Source: an uncultured Clostridia bacterium
GTDB taxonomy: Bacteria > Bacillota > Clostridia > Christensenellales > DUVY01
Direction of reading: 5' to 3'
Length of the DNA stretch: 7,649 bases
Assembly: GCA_937895465.1 (NCBI GenBank)
Contig: CALAYY010000152.1
Span: 1-7,649, forward strand
The notes under the pieces were generated by a model that did not search any database, was not told where the DNA came from, and saw only the letters and a program-made list of their open reading frames with translations. Positions 1 through 6,278 of this stretch are shown in pieces. Made by a program: the position numbers and the translations under genes. Within the stretch, counting starts at the first letter, position 1. Each line of letters begins with the position of its first letter.

Positions 1-1216
1 TACTTAGATTTATAATGTCATCTTTAACTTTTCTTAGCTGTTTTTTACTGTAATTTATTAGGCTGATTTTTTTGACAAAAGTTTCGGCACTTAATGGAGA
101 GAAAAATCTTGCTGTTCCTGATGTCGGCAAAACATGATCTGGTCCTGCCAAATAATCGCCCAAAGGCTCAGGCGAATTTTCGCCGATAAAGACTGCTCCG
201 GCATTGGATACGAAAGGCAGATATTGCCTGGGGCTGTCAAGCAACAATTCCAAATGCTCTGGTGCTATTTCATTGGATATCATAATTGCCGTCAGAATAC
301 TTTCAACAACAAAAATCCTGCCATTATTTTCTATTGATGTGCATGCAATGCTTTCTCTATCCAAATCTTTTAATCTTTCATCAAGTTCTTTTTGAACTTT
401 TTTGGCAAGCTCCATACTATCAGTTAAAAGATAGCTTGCCGCCCTTTCGTCATGCTCGGCTTGAGAAAGCATATCGCAAGCTATATAATCTGCTCTTGCT
501 GACTTATCTGCAATAATCAAAATTTCCGACGGGCCTGCAAGCATATCAATGCCTACTGAGCCGTAAACTTCTTTTTTTGCTAGCGTTACATAAATATTAC
601 CTGGTCCTGCTATAACATCAACTTTGGATATTGTTTCCGTTCCATATGCAAGAGCTGCTATACTCTGTGCTCCGCCAACTTTAAATATCCTGTCAACGCC
701 GCATTCGCATGCTGCTACCAAAGTCAAAGGGTTAAGTTTTTTGGCAGGTGTAACCATAACTATCTGTCTTACACCCGCAGCAACAGCAGGTATTGCACAC
801 ATCAAAACAGATGAAGGATATGCCGCTTTACCGCCAGGCACATATATACCTGCATGTTCTATTGCCCTTATCATCATGCCTCGTCTGTTAAGATATGCGT
901 TTTTTAACACTTTTTTCATCAGATTGTTCTGATAGCTAAAAATATTTTTTATGGCAAGCCGCAATGATTGAAACGTCTTATTATCAATTTCAAGATAGGC
1001 TTGCTGAATTTCACTTTCTGTTACTTCTATGTTGGAAGTGTTAATATCAACACCGTCAAATTCTTTGGTGTATTTAAACAAAGCTTCATCGCCATTAAGT
1101 CTTACATCTTCAACGATTTTACGGACATTAGCCGCAATCTCGCCGCCTAATGACAGTTCTCTTTTTTTCTTTAATTCACTTAATTCTTGTTTGAAATCGG
1201 TTATAATCTTAATCAT
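1..1216 (-). CDS. hisD: Histidinol dehydrogenase, 3' end cut by the window edge
   Basis: This enzyme makes L-histidine from L-histidinol in two NAD+-dependent oxidations, the last step of histidine synthesis, in the cytoplasm. I translated 405 codons with no stop; the family is usually about 430 residues, so roughly 25 C-terminal residues are missing. Visible family motifs are VPGGKAAYPSSVLM (126-139), IAGPGNIYV (202-210), AGPSEI (227-232), SQAEHDERA (251-259), APEHLEL (318-324) and DYLAGPDHVLPT (354-365). By alignment with the E. coli enzyme, Q252, H255 and D354 are zinc ligands and E320/H321 the catalytic pair. The fourth zinc ligand, a histidine near the C-terminus, would lie beyond the edge. 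The start ATG shares ATGA with the hisG stop and has GGAG five bases upstream (1222-1225) inside hisG, so translation is probably coupled. No key residue is missing in the visible part. Confidence 0.97.
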   Translation of the reverse strand, partial: MIKIITDFKQELSELKKKRELSLGGEIAANVRKIVEDVRLNGDEALFKYTKEFDGVDINTSNIEVTESEIQQAYLEIDNKTFQSLRLAIKNIFSYQNNLMKKVLKNAYLNRRGMMIRAIEHAGIYVPGGKAAYPSSVLMCAIPAVAAGVRQIVMVTPAKKLNPLTLVAACECGVDRIFKVGGAQSIAALAYGTETISKVDVIAGPGNIYVTLAKKEVYGSVGIDMLAGPSEILIIADKSARADYIACDMLSQAEHDERAASYLLTDSMELAKKVQKELDERLKDLDRESIACTSIENNGRIFVVESILTAIMISNEIAPEHLELLLDSPRQYLPFVSNAGAVFIGENSPEPLGDYLAGPDHVLPTSGTARFFSPLSAETFVKKISLINYSKKQLRKVKDDIINLS

Positions 1217-1842
1217 AATGTCTCCGTTAAGCTTTCCAAAGATTTTAATAACGGACTAATAATATCATATTTTGTCTTGAAACTTACTTTATTGGCTATA
1301 AGCCTTGCAGAAATATCTGCAACATCTTCCAAAACTTTGAGTCCGTTGGACTTTAGTGTTGTACCGCTTTCTACAATATCTAATATTACATCACTCAAGT
1401 CTGTAATAGGCGCTAATTCTACCGAACCTTTTAATTCAATGATGTCAGGAATTATTTGCTTGCTTGAAAAATACTTTCTAGTAATGTTGGGGTACTTTGT
1501 GGCTATCTTTAATGAATGTGTATTATTGAGCTGTTTTGAACTCTTACCTGCAATACATAGTTTGCACTTTCCTATTTTTAGGTCAAGAAGTTCATATATA
1601 TCCTTGCCTTCTTCCAATATGGTATCCTTTCCTGAAATACCTATATCTGCTGTTCCCCTTTCTACATAAGTAGGCACATCTACTGGCTTAACAAATAAAA
1701 ACTTATAATCCCCTGTCTTGTCATAAGCGATAAGTTTTCTTTCGTCCAAAACATCAGGCATATCAATACCGCATTTCTGTATCAACTCAAGCACTTTATC
1801 AGCCAGCCTGCCTTTTGGCAATGCTATAGTAATTTTATTCAT
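1213..1842 (-). CDS. hisG: ATP phosphoribosyltransferase catalytic subunit, short form
   Basis: HisG joins ATP and PRPP to give phosphoribosyl-ATP, the committed first step of histidine synthesis. At 209 residues this is the short form (HisGS), which lacks the C-terminal regulatory domain of the long form of about 300 residues. Family knowledge says it needs HisZ for activity and feedback control, and hisZ lies immediately upstream. Visible motifs are IALPKGRL (6-13) at the N-terminus, the GTADIGISGKD segment (63-73) and the PRPP-binding loop DIVESGTTLKSNGL (155-168). The start codon overlaps the last 8 bases of hisZ, and AAGAAGG lies about five bases before the ATG. The stop overlaps the hisD start by four bases. 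This tight packing supports one mRNA with coupled translation and balanced HisZ:HisG amounts. Length and motifs are ordinary for the family. Confidence 0.97.
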   Translation of the reverse strand: MNKITIALPKGRLADKVLELIQKCGIDMPDVLDERKLIAYDKTGDYKFLFVKPVDVPTYVERGTADIGISGKDTILEEGKDIYELLDLKIGKCKLCIAGKSSKQLNNTHSLKIATKYPNITRKYFSSKQIIPDIIELKGSVELAPITDLSDVILDIVESGTTLKSNGLKVLEDVADISARLIANKVSFKTKYDIISPLLKSLESLTETL

Positions 1843-3037
1843 AACTGCCTTCTTTAATCTCTTTATCAGATATTATTAAATATTTTTTTATATTCTTATC
1901 ACGGCAATATTGAGTCAAATCTTGCTCGCTGTCTACAAAAGCTCGTTCAATACATAATCCGCTTTGACGCAGTTTTTTTATATATTCAAAAGCATGCTTT
2001 TCTCCGTTTTCTATAACAATATAAGCATAATCAGACGCTTTTAGAGGCTGTAAGCCGCTTGTCTTTTCAATTGCAGTCATAAGTCTGCTTACACCTATAG
2101 AAAACCCTACTGAAGGGTTATTTGCGCCGAAATATGCACTCAAATTATCGTATCTACCGCCTTCAAGTAATGCCGCTCCCACACAATCCGTCATTCCTCT
2201 GAAAATAATACCCGAATAATAACTTAAATGCGGTAACATACCAAAATCTATAGAAATATAATCAGAATAACCAAATTGTTCCATCAATTCCAAAATTTCT
2301 TTGATGTTTTTAATAGCGTTATCAGATTTTTGATTTTGAGAAATTTTATCAGCAGTTTTTAAAACCTCTTTGCCTCCAAATAAATTGGGAATTAATAAGA
2401 TATTTTCTTTTGCCTCAGAAGATAAATCCTGTTTTTCTAATAAGTTTTTTATACCTGTAAGGTCTTTGTTATTTATCCTTTCGCGTATTGTTTCTGTTAA
2501 TCGTTCATCAAAACCATAAAATTCTGCTATCCCCAAAAAATAATCAACTTGGCCGATATCAATTTTAAAGTTTTTCAGACCGCAAGACAACAAGCTTTCA
2601 ATTGCTAAAATTATAACCTCACAATCTGCCTTACTGCCTTTAGCACCAATCAATTCCAAACCCACTTGAGAAAATTCTCTTGTTCGTGAATTTTGAGTCT
2701 GCATATTAGAAAACTCATAAGAATTAAGCACATAAAAAAGCCTGTTGATGTTGTTTTTGAGTTTGGTTGCGGCAATTCTTGAAATTTGAAGCGTAGGGTC
2801 GGACCTTAAAGCAAGCACTTTGCCGTCAAAATCAATTAGCTTAAAGACTTTTTCCATGTGTGAAGAATTGTTAAAATTATAAGTATCTATATATTCAAAA
2901 GTCGGCGGTTCAATCTTTTGATAGCCGCTTTGTTTAAAAACTTGGGATATTTTATTCTCTAAAAAACTTTTGTTATAGCATGTTTCAGGTAAATAATCCT
3001 GAACACCTATTGGTAATATATTTTTATTAAATGACAT
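1835..3037 (-). CDS. hisZ: ATP phosphoribosyltransferase regulatory subunit HisZ
   Basis: HisZ is a paralogue of histidyl-tRNA synthetase that has lost charging activity; it binds the short HisG and mediates its activation and histidine feedback. The class II synthetase fold is visible: PIGVQDYLPE (9-18) at the N-terminus, motif 2 in ALRSDPTLQISR (76-87) with SRTREFSQVGLELIGA (117-132), and motif 3 in GGRYDNL (293-299) with SVGFSIGVSRL (309-319). In true HisRS the active-site segment reads like RGLDYYT; here it is HLSYYSG (270-276), lacking the catalytic arginine, which argues for HisZ rather than HisRS. Residues from about 334 to 400 look like the start of a HisRS-type anticodon-binding domain that stops early, common in HisZ proteins of about 390 residues. 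The gene is first in the operon and overlaps hisG by 8 bases, which strengthens the call. Confidence 0.95.
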   Translation of the reverse strand: MSFNKNILPIGVQDYLPETCYNKSFLENKISQVFKQSGYQKIEPPTFEYIDTYNFNNSSHMEKVFKLIDFDGKVLALRSDPTLQISRIAATKLKNNINRLFYVLNSYEFSNMQTQNSRTREFSQVGLELIGAKGSKADCEVIILAIESLLSCGLKNFKIDIGQVDYFLGIAEFYGFDERLTETIRERINNKDLTGIKNLLEKQDLSSEAKENILLIPNLFGGKEVLKTADKISQNQKSDNAIKNIKEILELMEQFGYSDYISIDFGMLPHLSYYSGIIFRGMTDCVGAALLEGGRYDNLSAYFGANNPSVGFSIGVSRLMTAIEKTSGLQPLKASDYAYIVIENGEKHAFEYIKKLRQSGLCIERAFVDSEQDLTQYCRDKNIKKYLIISDKEIKEGSYE

Positions 3038-3050
3038 ATTAATGATTGTT

Positions 3051-3056
3051 TCCTTT
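3051..3056 (-). promoter_or_regulatory. Probable ribosome binding site of hisZ, widely spaced
   Basis: AAAGGA is the only Shine-Dalgarno-like run before hisZ. It lies 13 bases from the ATG at 3037, longer than the usual 5-9. An in-frame ATT (3043-3041) would sit seven bases from it, but the ATG remains the more plausible start because ATT starts are rare and the protein aligns well from the ATG. Confidence 0.5.
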
Positions 3057-3063
3057 AATACTT

Positions 3064-3101
3064 TAATATACTAATGCAATAGAGTAATTATATGTATATT
3101 A
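3064..3101. repeat. 8-base inverted repeat flanking the hisZ promoter -10 box
   Basis: TAATATAC occurs on the plus strand at 3064-3071 and its reverse complement at 3094-3101. The arms are 30 bases apart centre to centre, close to three helical turns. One arm is in the promoter spacer and the other just downstream of the expected transcription start, with the -10 box between them. This could be a paired operator for a repressor, but the arms are very AT-rich and the region is biased to A and T, so chance is a real alternative. Confidence 0.3.
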
Positions 3102-3115
3102 GTAAAAAATGTCAA
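3087..3115 (-). promoter_or_regulatory. Consensus sigma-A promoter of the hisZGD operon
   Basis: On the minus strand TTGACA (3115-3110) is followed by exactly 17 bases and then TATAAT (3092-3087), a perfect match to the vegetative promoter consensus in both boxes and in spacing. Transcription should begin near 3080, leaving a leader of about 40 bases before the hisZ ATG. This is too short for a T-box, attenuator or riboswitch. The promoter lies between the recG stop (3136) and hisZ, so the histidine genes form a separate unit. No GC-rich hairpin with a T-run separates recG from it, so some readthrough from recG is possible. Confidence 0.85.
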
Positions 3116-3135
3116 ATAGTTTTAAATATAAATGG

Positions 3136-5142
3136 TCAATTAAGTGTAACATTTTTTAATAATTCTTTATATTTATGCCCTATCAATTCTAACAGCTTAG
3201 TTTTATTATTATCTTCCAAAATCTTTGCTGATAATTGTTTTGCTATTGTTACCCATTCTGAATTAAGTTTTAAATTGTTAAACACTCCAGCAAGTCCGTG
3301 CTGTCTTGTCCCCAAAAAATCTCCCATCCCACGTACATTCATATCATATTCTGCAAGAAAAAATCCGTCATTATTATTTTTGAATACTTCCAATCTGTTT
3401 AATGAATCAGGATTTTTGCAATCTGTAACCAAAAAGCAATAGCCTTTTTCACTTCCCCTTCCAATTCTGCCTCTTAACTGATGTAATTGAGATAAACCAA
3501 ACTTGTGAGCATCGAAAATAACCATGATGGCGGCTGACGGCACATCTATTCCGACTTCAATTACTGTGGTTGACACCAAAACATCAATCTTTTTTTGTTT
3601 GAAGTCGTTCATTATTTTATTTTTTTCACTTTCTTTTAATTTACCGTGAATAAGCCCAACATTCAAACCTATAAGTCTTTTTTTAAACATTTTAAATAAA
3701 GAATTAACAGAAACACCCGAAATATCATCTTCATCATCTATTTTGGGGGCTACGATGTATGTCTGAATATCTAGAGCCGCTTGTGAAATTATGTAATCGT
3801 ACATATCTTGAAGCTTTTGCTGCGGTACAAACTTTGTGTCACTTCCTGCCCTGCAATTAGGATTGGTTTTTATAAAACTTATATCAAGGTCGCCGTAAAC
3901 CACTAACGACAATGTGCGGGGTATAGGAGTTGCCGACAAAAGAAGTGTGTCCATAGTTTTTCCTTTGTCTTCCAAAGCCTTTCTCTGTGACACACCAAAA
4001 CGCTGCTGTTCATCCATAACAGCAAGTGCAAGATTATTAAAAACTACATCTTCTTGAAAAAGCGAATGCGTTCCGACTATTATCTGTGAATATGTGCTTA
4101 TTTCTGATAAGGCATTTTGCTTTTCATCTTTTTTTAGCCCTGAAGATAAAAACGTTATTATTAATTCAGGAAAAAGATTTTTCAAGTTAATATAATGCTG
4201 TCTTGCCAAAATCTCACTAGGAGCCATAATAACACCTTGTTTGCCGTTAAGAACAGCGTAATACAAAGCAAAAAATGCGACAATGCTTTTCCCTGAGCCA
4301 ACATCGCCCTCAATCAGCCTGTTCATAACTTCAGGACGTGACAAATCATAAAATATATCCTTTAATGCACTAATTTGATCATCTGTTAACTTATAAGGCA
4401 ATTTGGATATTTTATAGTCAATTTTGTCTTTTACATCATTATATTGAAAAGAACGATATTTTTTATCATAATTCTTTATCAAAGAAAATGCAGTCAATGC
4501 CTTGGTCAGTTCTTCTATTGCTACGGTTTTACTTGCTGGTTCTATTTCATCTAGACTTTTTGGATAATGTAAAACCTTATATGCTTGTTTTAGATCAATA
4601 AGCCCAAATTGATTTTTTTCTTCTTCAGATAATATTGATTTTACTTCGAGATAAGGTAAAGAAGCCGCAATATATTCCCTAATAGAATTGGCAGGAATGC
4701 CTTTAATTGTATTATATGCAGTTATTATGCCTTTAATTTGCTTTGGATTATCTTGCTTTTCCATTATAGGATTAAGCATTATAATGGTTTTTGAACTTGA
4801 TATTTGCCCAAAAACTAGATACTTTTGACCTTGTTGTAAGGTTTTAGACAAGTATGGGCGGTTATAATAAATAATCTTGAAATTATTACCAGATAAATTA
4901 CATTTTGCAGGAATTATTGTATAGTTAAAGCCTTTTCGTGCGTACTTGGTTATAGGTACATCATTTATCTCTATAGATATAATTGCATATTCGCCGTTAT
5001 CACAAGAATCTACAGGGCATAATGTCGTATCAAAATATTTTTTGGGAAAAAAGGCACACAAATCATTGATATCAGAAATACCCGCATCATTTAAAATTTG
5101 AAGCCTTTTTTCTCCAAGTCCTTTTATATCAATCAAATTCAT
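3136..5142 (-). CDS. recG: ATP-dependent DNA helicase RecG
   Basis: RecG is a monomeric double-strand DNA translocase that regresses stalled replication forks and processes branched recombination intermediates. The 668-residue length is slightly below the usual 680-690. An N-terminal helix-hairpin-like segment (IKGLGEKRLQIL, 6-17) and a wedge/OB domain (about 45-135) precede the helicase core. The core motifs are Walker A GDVGSGKS (279-286), APSEILARQH (307-316), DEQQRFGV (377-384), SATPIPRT (403-410), HGKL (499-502), STTVIEVGIDVP (524-535) and QLHQLRGRIGRG (552-563). The family-specific MNVRGMGDFLGTRQHG (601-616) follows. Motif II reads DEQQ where RecG normally has DEQH. The wedge and the 601-616 motif exclude Mfd and PriA. 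The ATG is the only normal start: an in-frame TAA lies close upstream and no Shine-Dalgarno sequence is visible. Confidence 0.97.
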   Translation of the reverse strand: MNLIDIKGLGEKRLQILNDAGISDINDLCAFFPKKYFDTTLCPVDSCDNGEYAIISIEINDVPITKYARKGFNYTIIPAKCNLSGNNFKIIYYNRPYLSKTLQQGQKYLVFGQISSSKTIIMLNPIMEKQDNPKQIKGIITAYNTIKGIPANSIREYIAASLPYLEVKSILSEEEKNQFGLIDLKQAYKVLHYPKSLDEIEPASKTVAIEELTKALTAFSLIKNYDKKYRSFQYNDVKDKIDYKISKLPYKLTDDQISALKDIFYDLSRPEVMNRLIEGDVGSGKSIVAFFALYYAVLNGKQGVIMAPSEILARQHYINLKNLFPELIITFLSSGLKKDEKQNALSEISTYSQIIVGTHSLFQEDVVFNNLALAVMDEQQRFGVSQRKALEDKGKTMDTLLLSATPIPRTLSLVVYGDLDISFIKTNPNCRAGSDTKFVPQQKLQDMYDYIISQAALDIQTYIVAPKIDDEDDISGVSVNSLFKMFKKRLIGLNVGLIHGKLKESEKNKIMNDFKQKKIDVLVSTTVIEVGIDVPSAAIMVIFDAHKFGLSQLHQLRGRIGRGSEKGYCFLVTDCKNPDSLNRLEVFKNNNDGFFLAEYDMNVRGMGDFLGTRQHGLAGVFNNLKLNSEWVTIAKQLSAKILEDNNKTKLLELIGHKYKELLKNVTLN

Positions 5143-5173
5143 AATATCAGTTATAAAAAATAATTATTATTTT

Positions 5174-5182
5174 ATTATATCA
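5174..5182 (-). promoter_or_regulatory. Possible extended -10 promoter for recG
   Basis: The minus strand reads TGATATAAT, a perfect TATAAT (5179-5174) with the TGN extension. It overlaps the last codons of trhA. The expected start near 5167 would give a leader of about 25 bases before recG. No good -35 box lies 16-18 bases upstream, which extended -10 promoters can tolerate. A dyad made only of A and T (5157-5173) spans the expected start point. Because the stretch is extremely AT-rich, a chance match is possible. Confidence 0.4.
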
Positions 5183-5882
5183 CATAAAAAAAGATTGAGA
5201 AAAATTGCATTATGCTTCCTGCAAGTACAAACAAATGCCAGATAGAATGCATATATTTCAACTTTTTCTTGTGTCCTATAACATATATTAATGCACCCAA
5301 AGTATATAAGATACCGCCTAACAACAAAAACAAAAATCCGCCGCTGCCAAGATTGCTTCTAAATAACGGTACAATGGCAATTACTATGCACCAACCCATT
5401 GCAAGGTAGCATATAAGATTAGCTTTCTCATATTTTTTTAGGTCTATAGCTGTCAATACTATGGAAAGTATTGCGGCTCCCCAAACAACACCAAAAATTG
5501 CCCATCCCCAGGCGTTGCTGTAATCTCTAAGTGTCACAAGCGTATAAGGCGTATAAGTCCCTGCAATAAGCAAACTTACAGAACAATGGTCTATTACTCG
5601 AAAGACCTTTTTTCCTTTACCTATAGGCAAAGCATGGTATAACGTTGACATGGTATATAAAATAACTAATGTTGCACCATAAACAGCACAGCTTACAACT
5701 TTCCACCGCGTCAAATCATTTGATATAGCCGAAAATACCACACACAAAACCAGTGCGGCTACTGATAACGCTGCTCCTACACAATGACCTACCCAGCTAA
5801 AAATTTCTTCTCCTTTGGTATATGAGGGTAATGATATTTTTGAGGTCTTAGTCTGCTTTGTAGTATTGATTTGTTCTTGCAT
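5175..5882 (-). CDS. trhA: PAQR / hemolysin III family membrane protein TrhA
   Basis: This is a seven-helix integral membrane protein of the progestin-adipoQ receptor / hemolysin-III family. Bacterial members are linked to membrane lipid and energy homeostasis; the exact reaction is not settled, though PAQR proteins are viewed as zinc-dependent hydrolases. Hydrophobic segments are at about 30-50, 62-79, 97-117, 124-145, 155-173, 181-201 and 212-233. Family motifs are YTKGEEIFSWVGHCVG (21-36), STLYHALP (79-86), RVIDHCSVSLLIAGTYTP (95-112) and HSIWHLFVLAG (212-222). The likely metal and active-site residues S79, H83, D98, H212 and H216 are all present. A 20-residue polar tail rich in Lys, Thr and Gln precedes the conserved region. 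The start has AAAAGGAG seven bases upstream. It follows the DUF1667 gene by 42 bases with no clear promoter or terminator, so it may be the last gene of that transcript. The older hemolysin name does not imply toxin activity. Confidence 0.92.
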   Translation of the reverse strand: MQEQINTTKQTKTSKISLPSYTKGEEIFSWVGHCVGAALSVAALVLCVVFSAISNDLTRWKVVSCAVYGATLVILYTMSTLYHALPIGKGKKVFRVIDHCSVSLLIAGTYTPYTLVTLRDYSNAWGWAIFGVVWGAAILSIVLTAIDLKKYEKANLICYLAMGWCIVIAIVPLFRSNLGSGGFLFLLLGGILYTLGALIYVIGHKKKLKYMHSIWHLFVLAGSIMQFFSIFFYVI

Positions 5883-5889
5883 GATTAAT

Positions 5890-5897
5890 CTCCTTTT
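5890..5897 (-). promoter_or_regulatory. Strong ribosome binding site of trhA
   Basis: AAAAGGAG lies seven bases before the trhA ATG and fixes that start. The remaining bases of the 42-base gap to the DUF1667 stop show no convincing -35/-10 pair. Confidence 0.85.
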
Positions 5898-5924
5898 ATT
5901 ATGTTTGATATGTACAAAGAAGAA

Positions 5925-6278
5925 CTAAATTTTTTGGGTTTTTGATGTAGCCACCAAATCGACTCCATCATCTATATCTTTAAAAATTATATCTCCTATA
6001 TTAACTGGTGCGTTTACTTCTATTTTTGATATTTTAATTAATATCGTTTTAATATTTTCTTTCAAGACAGGTGCGTTTGTTTTTACAGGCAATACAGGCT
6101 TATCGCCATCTAAAACTTTAATTAAAGATGTAACTATTCGTTTTGGCTCAATGCTTTCCTGACGGGCAAAGTGTTCTCCCCTTACGCAATTATTGCCTTC
6201 TATTTTTATCTGGTCTTGAAAGCTTTTAACTATAAGCTTACAGCTCATTGGACACTTTATGCACACAAGTTCAGTCAT
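5925..6278 (-). CDS. DUF1667 protein, small four-cysteine (probable Fe-S) partner of the FAD oxidoreductase
   Basis: This 117-residue soluble protein matches DUF1667, a family with no established biochemical function that is regularly encoded beside GlpA-like dehydrogenases in anaerobes. The N-terminus carries CIKCPMSC (6-13) and later GNNCVRGEHFA (28-38), giving cysteines at 6, 9, 13 and 31. The Cx2Cx3Cx17C pattern followed by RG resembles the N-terminal [4Fe-4S] loop of molybdopterin oxidoreductases, so an iron-sulfur cluster is a reasonable inference, but the molybdenum-binding domain is absent. The rest (about 45-117) is a small domain with the stretches RIVTSLIKVLDG and DKPVLPVKT, which I recognise as typical of the family. 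The start overlaps the end of the oxidoreductase by 8 bases and has GGAG six bases upstream (6285-6288), so the two are probably made together. Likely role: electron-transfer subunit or cluster carrier. Confidence 0.88.
   Translation of the reverse strand: MTELVCIKCPMSCKLIVKSFQDQIKIEGNNCVRGEHFARQESIEPKRIVTSLIKVLDGDKPVLPVKTNAPVLKENIKTILIKISKIEVNAPVNIGDIIFKDIDDGVDLVATSKTQKI

Noticed and set aside
624..932. Plus-strand open frame of 102 codons
   Set aside because: It lies wholly inside hisD on the other strand, has no recognisable domain or ribosome binding site, and the opposing frame encodes clear HisD motifs.
1187..1669. Plus-strand open frame of 160 codons
   Set aside because: It is antisense to hisG and the hisD start; the composition looks like a reversed coding frame and no protein family is recognisable.
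1835..3037. Histidyl-tRNA synthetase (hisS) as the identity of the 400-residue class II protein
   Set aside because: The active-site arginine segment is replaced by HLSYYSG, the C-terminal domain is cut short, and it leads directly into a short hisG that requires HisZ.
3038..3135. T-box, attenuator or riboswitch in front of the his operon
   Set aside because: The gap is 98 bases and the leader after the promoter only about 40; no T-box core sequence or terminator/antiterminator pair is visible.
3092..3442. Plus-strand open frame of 116 codons starting in the recG-hisZ gap
   Set aside because: Its start overlaps the hisZ -10 box on the other strand and nearly all of it is antisense to the conserved 3' end of recG; there is no Shine-Dalgarno site.
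5157..5173. Perfect 8-base dyad between trhA and recG, considered as a terminator
   Set aside because: The stem contains only A-T pairs, so it would be far too weak for intrinsic termination; in such AT-rich DNA it may be chance.
5175..5882. Toxin or hemolysin role for the hemolysin-III family protein
   Set aside because: The name is historical. The seven-helix PAQR fold and conserved Ser/His/Asp set point to a membrane homeostasis protein, and there are no toxin genes nearby.
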